From Polyangiaceae bacterium (GTDB lineage: Bacteria > Myxococcota_A > Polyangia > Polyangiales > Polyangiaceae), in the NCBI GenBank assembly GCA_025937785.1, contig JAICQQ010000015.1, positions 1 through 64,000 on the forward strand: a stretch of DNA of 64,000 bases, written 5' to 3'. Below, in pieces: positions 9,565 through 17,844 of the stretch (positions within the stretch are counted from its first letter, which is position 1; each line of letters begins with the position of its first letter). The notes below the pieces were generated by a model, which made no database searches, was not told the origin of the DNA, and saw only the letters and a list, made by a program, of their open reading frames with translations. The translations under genes and the position numbers were made by a program.

Positions 9565-10635
9565 GTGAACGTCATGCGCCAAAAACCAACGATCGCCCAG
9601 GTAGCCGAGCAAGCCCGAGTCGCCACGAGCACCGTCTCCCGAGTGCTCAACGGTGGTTACGCCAGCCCCGCAGTCAAAACACGCGTGCGCGAAGTGATCC
9701 GTGACCTGGGCTACACGCCATCTCTCACCGCCCGCAACCTGAAGCTCGGGCGCACCGGGATCATCGGTGTGGTGGTCGAGACCAGCCAGAGCGCGTGGTT
9801 CACCGAGCTGCTCGGCGGCGTCGAGCAGCGCCTCGCCGACGAGCGCACGAGTCTGGTTCTGGGCAGCCTGTCGCCGCGAGGCCAGTATCAACCCGGCTCC
9901 GTCTGGTCGTGGATCCGCGAACGTCGCGTCGACGGTCTGATCTTCGCTCGACCCGGCGTCGAGGAGTGCGCCCTCGTCGACGCAGCCAAGAGTGCTGGGG
10001 TCGCCTTTGCGTGTGTCTCGCCCGAGCAAGACTTGACCGACGGCACCACGCTCCGCGCGATGAACCGCGCTGCTGGACGCGAGCTCGCCCGCCATCTGGG
10101 CGGGCTGGGCCACGAGCGCGTCGCGTTCTTTGGTGGCAAAGAGCGCTCGCTCGCGATGCAGGACCGCCTCGCAGGGTTGGTCGAAGGCCTGCGCGCACTC
10201 GGCGTCACGCTCACGGACGCCCGGTTTGCCGAGGGCTCGGACGGCGCCGCTGGCGTCCGCCACGCCCAATACTGGTTGTCACTCGCACCCGCGCAAGCAC
10301 CGACGGCTGCCGTCCTGGGGAACGACACCATGGCGCTCGGGTTCATGCGCGCCGTGCAACAGCGCGGCATCACTATCCCGGATCAGCTCTCGGTCACGGG
10401 GTTCGAAGGTTTGCCCGAAGCAGAACTGTACTGGCCCGGCTTGACCACGATGGCCGAACCCTTGCGCCAAATGGGCGTCGATGCCTGCGAGCTCGTCCTC
10501 AACGAGCTGCGCGGCGGCGAGGGCCCAGAACGCGTCACCCGAGACTACGCCATGCAGCTCGTGGCGCGCGAAAGCACCGGGCCGGTCTCAGCCAAGCGCG
10601 CCACCAGCGAACTCCACACGCGGGCCGCTGGCTGA
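9565..10635 (+). CDS. LacI-family transcriptional repressor
   Basis: The 356-residue protein has the LacI HTH at residues about 7-28 (TIAQVAEQARVATSTVSRVLNG), the hinge (RDLGYTPSLTARNLK), then a periplasmic-binding-protein-like effector domain with GIIGVVVE, GHERVAFFGG, VLGNDTMALGF and LSVTGFEGL. Length and domain order are typical. The effector is probably a sugar or sugar-like ligand. It is divergent from the PQQ-type sugar dehydrogenase, which suggests local regulation. The rimK gene converges on it 47 bp downstream. Confidence 0.93.
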   Translation: MNVMRQKPTIAQVAEQARVATSTVSRVLNGGYASPAVKTRVREVIRDLGYTPSLTARNLKLGRTGIIGVVVETSQSAWFTELLGGVEQRLADERTSLVLGSLSPRGQYQPGSVWSWIRERRVDGLIFARPGVEECALVDAAKSAGVAFACVSPEQDLTDGTTLRAMNRAAGRELARHLGGLGHERVAFFGGKERSLAMQDRLAGLVEGLRALGVTLTDARFAEGSDGAAGVRHAQYWLSLAPAQAPTAAVLGNDTMALGFMRAVQQRGITIPDQLSVTGFEGLPEAELYWPGLTTMAEPLRQMGVDACELVLNELRGGEGPERVTRDYAMQLVARESTGPVSAKRATSELHTRAAG

Positions 10636-10682
10636 GGTCCGACCAGCGCGGAGCGCGCGGCCAGCGGGCTACCGCCCGTGCC

Positions 10683-11585
10683 TCAACCTTCGCTGCGATT
10701 CTTCCGGTTGCCCTTCTCGGCGTGCTTTTCGATGTACTCGACGATGGCGCCCGCGACGTCCACGCCCGTGGTCTGTTCGATGCCTTCCAGTCCGGGCGAC
10801 GAGTTGACTTCCATCACGAGCGGTCCGCGGTGCGAACGCAACATGTCCACGCCGGCGACCCGGAGCCCCAATAGCTTCGCGGAACGCACCGCCGAGCTGC
10901 GTTCTTCGGGGGTAAGCTTGACCTTCTCCGACGATCCGCCGCGGTGCAGGTTGCTCCGGAACTCGCCCTCGGGCCCTTGACGTTTCATGGCCGCGATCAC
11001 CTTGTCACCGACGACGAACGCGCGCACGTCCGCGCCCGCCGCTTCCTTGATGAACTCTTGAACCAGGATGTTCGCGTCGAGCTGGCGAAACGCGAAGATT
11101 ACCGACTCAGCGGCCTTCTTGGTTTCTGCCAGTACCACGCCCACCCCCTGCGTCCCCTCGAGCAGTTTGATGATGAGCGGGGCCCCGCCCACCACGTCGA
11201 TCAGACCATCGACGTCCTTCGTCGACCGCGCGAAGCTCGTCACCGGCAAACCGATACCGTCGCGCGCGAGCAGCTGCAGCGATCGCAGCTTGTCGCGAGA
11301 GCGCGAGATCGCTTGAGACGAGTTGAGCGAATAGACCCCCATCATCTCGAACTGCCGCACGACCGCCGTCCCGTAGAACGTCAGCGAGGCACCGATACGG
11401 GGAACGATGGCGTCGAAGATCAGCTCGTGCCCGCCCAGCAAGACACCGGGCTTGTGCGAGGTAATGTTCATGTAGCACCGCGAATAGTCGACGATGCGCA
11501 CGTCGTGGCCGCGTTGCTCGGCCGCCTGCTTCAGGCGCGTTGTCGAGTAAATATGCGAACTCCGGGAGAGGATGCCTAATTTCAC
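10683..11585 (-). CDS. rimK: RimK-type ATP-grasp alpha-L-glutamate ligase
   Basis: The open frame extends to 11828, but GTG 11585 is preceded by TAGGAG at ideal spacing and gives the usual ~300 residues. It begins [17 protein letters not shown] as in RimK. The RimK pre-ATP-grasp domain is followed by the ATP-grasp core: [41 protein letters not shown], and [14 protein letters not shown] with metal-binding acid residues. RimK adds glutamates to the C-terminus of ribosomal protein S6 in enterobacteria and makes poly-glutamate in vitro. It starts 8 bp after the RimB-like gene, so the two form an operon. Confidence 0.92.
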   Translation of the reverse strand: MKLGILSRSSHIYSTTRLKQAAEQRGHDVRIVDYSRCYMNITSHKPGVLLGGHELIFDAIVPRIGASLTFYGTAVVRQFEMMGVYSLNSSQAISRSRDKLRSLQLLARDGIGLPVTSFARSTKDVDGLIDVVGGAPLIIKLLEGTQGVGVVLAETKKAAESVIFAFRQLDANILVQEFIKEAAGADVRAFVVGDKVIAAMKRQGPEGEFRSNLHRGGSSEKVKLTPEERSSAVRSAKLLGLRVAGVDMLRSHRGPLVMEVNSSPGLEGIEQTTGVDVAGAIVEYIEKHAEKGNRKNRSEG

Positions 11586-11593
11586 GTTCGCTC

Positions 11594-12028
11594 CTACGGC
11601 TTCAGCGCCTTCATCAAGAATGAACGGCCCGGATTGATCACGAACCTGCGTCGGACGGCTTCGCGTCCGAGGAGCATTCTGAACCCCATGAGATCCCGCG
11701 AAGTCAGCGTCAGATCGATGGGCCAGGCGTCCCCCCCGAAGCTCACGCTGGTTCGAATCGTGGGGCGCAATTCGCGCTTCCCATTGGAACTTCTGACCCA
11801 GCGTTCGTCCGCGAGCTCGGCGAGGCACTCGACGGTCGTGTGGTTGTCCTCTTGCAGAGGGTGCACCAGGAAGTGGACCATCGTGCGCCGCTTACGCCGC
11901 AAGAGCTCGACGTCGAAGGCATGCAAAGACGAACTGCGCGCCCCGGTGTCCACCTTGACCTTCACCCGAGGAATTTCGAGTTCCGGCAGCTGGATCCACT
12001 CGCGCCAGCCGATCATGGGCTTTTGCAT
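11594..12028 (-). CDS. RimB-like retropepsin-type hydrolase (Zn_protease/DUF785 family)
   Basis: ATG 12028 gives 144 residues matching the family once called ATP-dependent zinc protease, now seen as retropepsin-like. It starts with [12 protein letters not shown], then the aspartyl-protease-type signature [13 protein letters not shown] at about residues 24-36, and ends [14 protein letters not shown]. In pseudomonads the related RimB removes the glutamate tails that RimK adds to S6. Immediate pairing with rimK supports that role here. No rimA is seen. The long upstream extension of the open frame to 12391 overlaps the RHH gene on the other strand and is not believed. Confidence 0.85.
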   Translation of the reverse strand: MQKPMIGWREWIQLPELEIPRVKVKVDTGARSSSLHAFDVELLRRKRRTMVHFLVHPLQEDNHTTVECLAELADERWVRSSNGKRELRPTIRTSVSFGGDAWPIDLTLTSRDLMGFRMLLGREAVRRRFVINPGRSFLMKALKP

Positions 12029-12329
12029 GCGGTCACGATAAGGCGGGCGATCCCGTGCGAAAAGATAAATCGGGATACAGCCGAATCCTGCGCGCCGGTC
12101 ACGGATGCTAACGGCTTGCGTACTGTGATTCGACGCGCTCGAGTTCGATCGGAGCGCCGAGCAGTTTCGATGGATCGCGACATCGACGGCAGCACCGATC
12201 CGGTGCTGATCAGTGCGGCTTTCGAACGCTATCGATTCAATAATCCCGCGTAGATAGAACAGCGCAAACCTGACCGCGGCGTGCACCCGCCTCTTGCATC
12301 TGGGTATAACATCGGCTTTACATACGCCA

Positions 12330-12560
12330 ATGGCCCCCGAAAGAAGAAGCGAGCTCGTGGCGGTCCGGTTCACACCAGCGGAGCTCTCCATGTTGCACGA
12401 GCTAGCCGAGGTAGACGGACTGTATCAGTCAGACGTGATTCGGTTGCTGATCAGGCGAGCGCACGTGGCGCGCTTCAAGGGCAAGAAGAAGGTCACGAAG
12501 GCGCCTGCGCCGAGGAAGACCAACGGCAAGGCGAAAGCGAAGCGCAAAGCACGAGGCTAA
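12330..12560 (+). CDS. Small ribbon-helix-helix protein with Lys-rich tail
   Basis: From ATG 12330 (MAPERRSELVAVRF) this 76-residue protein has an N-terminal strand (LVAVRFTP) followed by two helices (AELSMLHELAEVDG, QSDVIRLLIRRAH). This is the classic ribbon-helix-helix DNA-binding pattern. Residues 50-76 are a Lys/Ala tail (FKGKKKVTKAPAPRKTNGK) that would bind nucleic acid non-specifically. The alternative start at 12294 adds 12 unrelated residues. Its stop overlaps the end of the convergent membrane-protein gene by 4 bp. No toxin partner is visible, so it is probably a stand-alone regulator or nucleoid-type protein. Confidence 0.75.
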   Translation: MAPERRSELVAVRFTPAELSMLHELAEVDGLYQSDVIRLLIRRAHVARFKGKKKVTKAPAPRKTNGKAKAKRKARG

Positions 12561-13327
12561 CCCGGCAAGATCGTCGCGACCGTGAGCCAGACCATGGCCA
12601 GAATCGCAAACGAGACCGGGCCTGCCGTGATCAGCACGGCGAGTCGTCGCGCGCGAATCACACGGGCGGGCGAAAGCTCGCGCGAAAGCAACAGGTAGGC
12701 GTCCATCGCTGTGCGTGGGACGCGAGCGGCAGACATCGTATCGCGCCATGCGCGCGACGCGCCCCCTGAAACGCATCCGAACACCAGCCCCGCTGGCGAC
12801 GTCAACAGATCCCAGCCACAGCTGTAGAAAGCGAAGCGGAGTCCGCGCGCGAAGCGCCAGTCGGCGCCCGCGAGCTTCGCGCCCAGCTCGAGCGTGATGC
12901 CCCAGAAAGCGTGCAAACCGACCATGACTGCCGCGAGCACGGGCACCGCTGCAACCACGGCACACGCGAGCGGTCCGTTGCTTGCGACGGTGGTAACGAC
13001 CGCCCCCGCCACATCGGGCGCGACCAAGAATCCGAAGGCCAAGCCGACGAGCGCGAGCGACCCGAGCGCACAGAGCTCGACGACCAACGCGAAGCTGCAG
13101 GCCGCGAGCACCGGACCGTCTCGAAGCTTGCCGAACACGAGCTCGGGCACGAGCGCACTCGCACGCGCCGTCGACCACAGTCGGGCCGAGAGCGGACCCG
13201 GAGCCTCCCAAGCAATCACGCTTTTGGGGAGCGAAGCCGCGGGCGCGTAACAACCGTCGCAGATGCTGCTCCCGCAGCGAGTGCACACGCTGGCTGGGGG
13301 GACCTCGAACTCTGCGTCGGAACGCAC
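12557..13327 (-). CDS. Multi-pass membrane protein with N-terminal Cys-rich motif
   Basis: The 256-residue protein has four cysteines near its N-terminus (CTRCGSSICDGCYAP), likely a small zinc ribbon or B-box-like knuckle. About five hydrophobic segments follow, for example LVVELCALGSLALVGLAFGF, ACAVVAAVPVLAAVMVGLHAF and LITAGPVSFAILAMVWLTV. The layout resembles Yip1-type membrane proteins of myxobacteria, but I cannot confirm the family. It overlaps the convergent RHH gene by 4 bp. Confidence 0.7.
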   Translation of the reverse strand: MRSDAEFEVPPASVCTRCGSSICDGCYAPAASLPKSVIAWEAPGPLSARLWSTARASALVPELVFGKLRDGPVLAACSFALVVELCALGSLALVGLAFGFLVAPDVAGAVVTTVASNGPLACAVVAAVPVLAAVMVGLHAFWGITLELGAKLAGADWRFARGLRFAFYSCGWDLLTSPAGLVFGCVSGGASRAWRDTMSAARVPRTAMDAYLLLSRELSPARVIRARRLAVLITAGPVSFAILAMVWLTVATILPG

Positions 13328-13353
13328 CCTATCCGTTTAGCACCAAATCGCCG

Positions 13354-14832
13354 CTACGCGATGAGCGCGTCGTAGACGCCGCCCTGCATCGTCGACCCGC
13401 CCTCGCCCTCGGGGACGCCGAACCAATCCGACGGGATGCCCATTGCGTTCACGATGGTGTTGAGCAGCTTGTTGTGGGGCGCCTCTTCGTAGTCGGCCAT
13501 GTACACGTACTCGCCTTGTTTGAAGTAGCCAGCACAACTCCCGGCCAGAATATAGGGCAAATCCAGCCAGGAGTGGTCCTTACCGTCGGAGAGCTCGTTC
13601 GTGTACAAGATCACCGAGTTGTCGAGCACGCTGCTGCCGCCCGCTTCGCTGTAGCCTGCCAGTTTTTCGAGCAGGCGCGCGTACTTCTGCTGATGCCAGA
13701 CATCGATGGCGAACAGCATGTCTTCGTAGCCGGCGACGTCAGCGCAACCGTTGTCGGTGCTATCGCCGAAGCAATCATCCTTGACCTTGCCATGCGAGAG
13801 CTTGTGGTGGTTGTACTCGTGATCCATGCCGTCCCAGGCGAAAATAGGCCCGCCAGCGCCGTGATCGAACTGCAGCGTCGCGACGCGCGTGTAGTCGCAC
13901 GCCAGGGCCAACGCCATGATGTCGACCTGCAGCTCGGCGATCGCAGCGTATTGGCCATTTTCTTCCACCGCTTCTTCTGCACCCTCGTAAGGCGACACGC
14001 GCTCCGTCAGCGAAGCGTCGCCGCAGGCGATGCTCGAGTTCGTCATGCCCTGTTCCAACTCGCGAATCGACGTGAAATGGGCCTCGAGCTTGGCCTTGTC
14101 GGCGGCGCTCAGCGGCCCCTGCTGGAGCGCTTCGAACTGATCCCGAACCAGGTCGAGCACGCTCTCGCGCCGGGCCGAGACCCGCGCTGCCGCTTCGCTG
14201 GCGTCAGGGCCGTCGTTGTTGAGATTCATGAACTCGGCGTAGGCGTTCCAGGGATTGTTGATCGCAGCCACCGCCGTACCCGACGCGCTGTACGAGCTGA
14301 AGTCGAGGCCTCGGTAACGAGCATTGCGCCCGACCATGAGGTTCAGCGGCGGCCGCCGCGACCCGTCCGCGCCTGGGTTGATTTCAGCAGCGATCACGTG
14401 ATCGACGGACGGCCCCAGCGCCAACCACTCCTCGTCGTCGGCGAACCGAGCGGTGAGTTTGTGGGCCATGCCTTTGCCGTGATCGTCGCCCCCTCCGCCG
14501 TCCCGTCCCCAGCCGCGCGGGCTCATGTGCACCCCACGCGGGTACAGCAACTTGTCACGGAACGGAGTCAACGGCTCGTTCGCAGTCCCCGCCAGGTGCG
14601 CCTCCGTCAACGCCCCGAAGTCTCCGTTCGGAAACCAGCGGTCCATGTTGACGCCGTTGCACGCGAAGAACACACCGAAACGCTTGACCGTGGTGTCTTG
14701 CGCCTTCGCCGCACGGGGCGCGAGGCTCTCGAGGTATGGCAAGCCCACCAGCGCGCCGCCGAAGCCGAGCAAGAACCTGCGACGCGGCAAGCGCGACCGC
14801 ATCGCCCGCGCCGTTTCGTAACGGATTCTCAT
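13354..14832 (-). CDS. DUF1552 family exported protein (Tat signal)
   Basis: The 492-residue protein has a twin-arginine-type leader (RRRFLLGFGGALVGLPYLESL) and the conserved DUF1552 core: RFGVFFACNGVNMDRWFP, GRNARYRGLDFSSYS, TLQFDHGAGG and LDNSVILYTNELSDGKDHS. The family is common in planctomycetes and myxobacteria and is nearly always paired with a DUF1592 protein. It is related to sulfatase-like DUF1501 proteins. No activity is established. Its start overlaps the stop of the DUF1592 gene (ATGA), indicating translational coupling. Confidence 0.92.
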   Translation of the reverse strand: MRIRYETARAMRSRLPRRRFLLGFGGALVGLPYLESLAPRAAKAQDTTVKRFGVFFACNGVNMDRWFPNGDFGALTEAHLAGTANEPLTPFRDKLLYPRGVHMSPRGWGRDGGGGDDHGKGMAHKLTARFADDEEWLALGPSVDHVIAAEINPGADGSRRPPLNLMVGRNARYRGLDFSSYSASGTAVAAINNPWNAYAEFMNLNNDGPDASEAAARVSARRESVLDLVRDQFEALQQGPLSAADKAKLEAHFTSIRELEQGMTNSSIACGDASLTERVSPYEGAEEAVEENGQYAAIAELQVDIMALALACDYTRVATLQFDHGAGGPIFAWDGMDHEYNHHKLSHGKVKDDCFGDSTDNGCADVAGYEDMLFAIDVWHQQKYARLLEKLAGYSEAGGSSVLDNSVILYTNELSDGKDHSWLDLPYILAGSCAGYFKQGEYVYMADYEEAPHNKLLNTIVNAMGIPSDWFGVPEGEGGSTMQGGVYDALIA

Positions 14833-16559
14833 GGTTCCACCTGGTTCGGCCTGCGATGCATGAACGCCTCGGTCGCGCTGACTCTGCCCACCAGCTCGCG
14901 CACGCTGAGCCCGCTCTCCGCGAGCTCGGCCGCGGCCGCCTCGTCACCGGCCGCGAGCGCCCGCCCATAAGAGAACTCGAGCCACTTGGAGGCGTAACAA
15001 GCGCGCGCCTCCTGGCTCGCCGCCAAGGCGTCGATCAGGTCCATGGGGCCGGTGAAGTCGATGTCCACGTCGTCGATCTCCATGGTCCCGCTGGTGTCGA
15101 CGCGCACGCCGTTCTCGGTGCTGCGTACCTGGCCGACGGCGTCGAAGCCCTCGAGCGCGAAGCCCGGCGGGTTGATCTGCACGTGGCACTGGAAGCAGCC
15201 CGCCTGGCCTGTCAAGAGCTCGATCTCTTCACGCGTCGTCTCGAGTGGCTCGTCGGTTTCAGGCAGTGGTGTCATCGAGGCGCCGGGCGGTGGGTCGTCG
15301 ATGTCGCGGCACAAAAGCCGTCGCACCACGAACAAGCCGCGATGGATCGGATCGGTGTCGACCGCGTAGGAGTGAGAAGCAAGGAAACCGACCTGCATCA
15401 AGAACCCCTTGCGCTCGTCGGCGTTCAAGTCGATGCGGCTCATGCTCGAGGGCGCATCCCCGGCGGCGATACCGTAGAGTGGGGCCAGACCGGCGTCGGC
15501 GAAGGCGTAAGGGGCAGTCAACAGTTCAGTCAGGCCACCGCCGCTCTCGATCACTTCACGAACGAAGCGTTCGCTGGCACTGCGAGCCGCCGTCACGATG
15601 TTCTCGGGCACCGTGGGAAACTCGTCGCGGTCCGGCGCGATCACCGAGAAGCGGTTGAAATCCCAAGCTTGCGCATGAAACGACACCAGTTGCGCGGTCG
15701 CGCGCTCCGAGTCGAGCAGGACCTCGACGGCGCTCGCCACTTGCTCTGGGGTTCGCAGCTCATCGCGACTCGCTCGCTCGAAAAGATCTTCGCTGGGCAT
15801 CGTGCCCTGCACGAAGTAGGACAAGCGCGTGGCCAGCTCCCAGCTCGAGAGCGCGATCAGTCCAGTATCCGACACGTCGTTGCTGAGCTCGGTACGGTAA
15901 AGAAATTGGGGCGACTGCAGCATCGCCTCGACGACCAGCCGAACACCGTCACGGAACGCGTCGCCGCTCATCACCAGCGTCGGACCTTCTCCGAAAAGGG
16001 CCTCGAATGCGGCTTGTTCGTCGGTGGTCAGCGGTCGCCGAAAAGCGCGCTGCCCGAACTCTGCGATGAACTGCTCGGCACAGCCGGCTTCGTCGCCGCT
16101 GCACGGCACGACCTCGGCGAACACTTCGCCGTCGCTCACCACCCGCTCGGCCAGCGCTTCGGCGGCTGCTCGGTATTGCGGTCCGAGGCGCGCGTCGACC
16201 TGCAGGTCGATGCTCGTCTCGAAGCCGAACCCGTTCAGCGCGTCGGGCGCGAAGGCCGTGGCCGGCGAATCCGTGATGCCGAACAAATCTTGCACCGTCG
16301 CGTCGTATTGATCGTGCGTCAGGCGCGCCACGCGGGTCACGCCCTCGGCGCCTGTCGCGTCACCTCCAGTACTAGCCCCGCCACTACTAGCCCCGTCACT
16401 GCCGTCGGTGTTCCCACTGGAGGCGCCGCCGCTGCTGCCATTGGTGCCGCTCGAAGCAGCGTTCGCGTCTCCCAGCTCGCCGCCTTTTACCGGCGACTGA
16501 CAGCCGCTGGGCGCTGCCAAGAGCGCAATGTAAGCGAGGACGCGTCCCGTGCGACTCAT
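14829..16559 (-). CDS. DUF1592/DUF1595/DUF1588/DUF1585 lipoprotein with CxxCH motif
   Basis: ATG 16559 gives a lipoprotein signal (MSRTGRVLAYIALLAAPSGC), a Gly/Ser linker and 576 residues; the longer frame to 17120 overlaps the next gene. DUF1587-like (RLTHDQYDATVQDLFG), DUF1595 (FGQRAFRRPLTTDEQ), DUF1592 (LSYFVQGTMPSEDLFERA), DUF1588 (RGLFVVRRLLC) and DUF1585 (FALEGFDAVGQVRSTENG) regions follow in the usual order. A CFQCH motif in the DUF1588/1585 region fits c-type haem attachment, as noted in this family. It forms a two-gene operon with DUF1552. An extracytoplasmic redox role is likely but unproven. Confidence 0.9.
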   Translation of the reverse strand: MSRTGRVLAYIALLAAPSGCQSPVKGGELGDANAASSGTNGSSGGASSGNTDGSDGASSGGASTGGDATGAEGVTRVARLTHDQYDATVQDLFGITDSPATAFAPDALNGFGFETSIDLQVDARLGPQYRAAAEALAERVVSDGEVFAEVVPCSGDEAGCAEQFIAEFGQRAFRRPLTTDEQAAFEALFGEGPTLVMSGDAFRDGVRLVVEAMLQSPQFLYRTELSNDVSDTGLIALSSWELATRLSYFVQGTMPSEDLFERASRDELRTPEQVASAVEVLLDSERATAQLVSFHAQAWDFNRFSVIAPDRDEFPTVPENIVTAARSASERFVREVIESGGGLTELLTAPYAFADAGLAPLYGIAAGDAPSSMSRIDLNADERKGFLMQVGFLASHSYAVDTDPIHRGLFVVRRLLCRDIDDPPPGASMTPLPETDEPLETTREEIELLTGQAGCFQCHVQINPPGFALEGFDAVGQVRSTENGVRVDTSGTMEIDDVDIDFTGPMDLIDALAASQEARACYASKWLEFSYGRALAAGDEAAAAELAESGLSVRELVGRVSATEAFMHRRPNQVEP

Positions 16560-16761
16560 GAGCAATCGCCACGATAGCAGATTCGGTCGTCGCTCGCCCA
16601 GCCCAGCTGGCTCAGCGAGCCCGCGCGCCGCCCGAAACGACAACCCCGCACACCGTGAACGATCCCACATCCCGTAGCGAGAGGTCGCACTTCGGTGCCG
16701 TGCGCTCACGCGCAGCTGCAGCTCCGAACCCGTCGTCGAAGCACGCCCGAATTGTCGAGCG

Positions 16762-17844
16762 TCAGCGACTTGGGCGCTCGAAGACCAACAGCTGCGGGCG
16801 CACGTCCTCGGGGGCCGCGGTGCGACCGTTTCCGTTGTTGTCGAACACCAAATAGACACGGTTACCGTCGAGCGCCAATCCTTCAGCCACACCGTACCTG
16901 CGATCGAGATACCCAAAGCGGTCGTCGTTCTCGGTCGCAGCAAAGCTCCAAGCTTCTCTTTCCACCCAGCCCGCCAAAGCCCGCTCCAACGCAACGACGA
17001 GGTGCGCACCTCGGACCAACGCGAAGAGCTGGTTCTCGAAACTCGCGAGGTCGCTGAAGTCGGGCGTTCGCCCCGTAGGCAAATCGAAGGCACTGGCAGC
17101 CATGTTCCAGGCGAGCGCACGCGCCAGCTCGCCGTCCGCAGGCACTTCGATCAAACCTCGCTCGCTGCGCTCCGCAGCCACCACGATGCGTCCGTCGTCG
17201 AGGCGAGCGATGCCCTCGAGTTTGGCGTTTGGTACCGTGAACAGCCCCACGGATCCGCCCAAGCGATCGAGCGGCGGCGTCGCCCAGCTCAACGTCGAAT
17301 CACGGGTGAGCCTCGCCACTCGCACCTGAGCTTCGCTCGCCAAGAGCAGCCCCCCGGAGCCGTCGGAACACAGCCCTTCCAGGTCCAATTCCACCACCCC
17401 CGGTGGCAGCGCGAAACGCCGATAGCTTTGCACCCTGACACGCTGCGCTTCCACCACCAGCTCGAAGACCTCGTTTTCATGCTTGTCAGAAACGGTCAGG
17501 AGCTTCCCCTCGTGCCAGAGCAGCCCCGACGGTTGGAAGTTGTCGCGCCGGTCGATCGGCAGCGCCTGGACCAGCACCAGCTCCACCCGCTCGCGCGCGA
17601 GCACCACGCTGGCGGGTGGCGGCGTCGCCGGCGGCGTCGCAAGCGAAAGTACCGGCGGCGCTTCGTCGCGCGCTGAACCGCTCGCTGCTGCGACCGGATC
17701 GCGCGGGGCTCCGGTTGCTGGCGCCGCCAGATCGCGCCGTGATGCGCTCAGCCCGTCGGAGGGGGTGCCGCGCCGAGAAGGGGTGCAACCGGCGCCCACC
17801 AGTGTTATCGCCAGGATTAGCCGTGAACACCGCGCAACACGCAT
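16762..17844 (-). CDS. Phytase-like/SdiA-regulated beta-propeller lipoprotein
   Basis: The frame opens at 17976, but ATG 17844 gives a lipoprotein leader (MRVARCSRLILAITLVGAGC) and 360 residues. After a Pro/Ala linker, the body has repeated propeller-like strands: NFQPSGLLWHEGKLLTVSDKH, VVELDLEGLCSDGSGGLLLASE, AKLEGIARLDDGRIVVAAE and YGVAEGLALDGNRVYLVFDNNGN. The last resembles the esterase-like-phytase family, which shares this fold with SdiA-regulated proteins. Metal-dependent phosphatase activity is possible but not shown. It is divergent from the agmatine-deiminase-family gene, and the chosen starts overlap by 22 bp. Confidence 0.75.
   Translation of the reverse strand: MRVARCSRLILAITLVGAGCTPSRRGTPSDGLSASRRDLAAPATGAPRDPVAAASGSARDEAPPVLSLATPPATPPPASVVLARERVELVLVQALPIDRRDNFQPSGLLWHEGKLLTVSDKHENEVFELVVEAQRVRVQSYRRFALPPGVVELDLEGLCSDGSGGLLLASEAQVRVARLTRDSTLSWATPPLDRLGGSVGLFTVPNAKLEGIARLDDGRIVVAAERSERGLIEVPADGELARALAWNMAASAFDLPTGRTPDFSDLASFENQLFALVRGAHLVVALERALAGWVEREAWSFAATENDDRFGYLDRRYGVAEGLALDGNRVYLVFDNNGNGRTAAPEDVRPQLLVFERPSR

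Noticed and set aside
13474-14970. 498-aa plus-strand ORF
   Set aside because: It is antisense to the DUF1552 gene, which carries a Tat signal and conserved family motifs.
14736-16577. 613-aa plus-strand ORF
   Set aside because: It is antisense to the DUF1592 lipoprotein gene; it has no domain and no plausible start.
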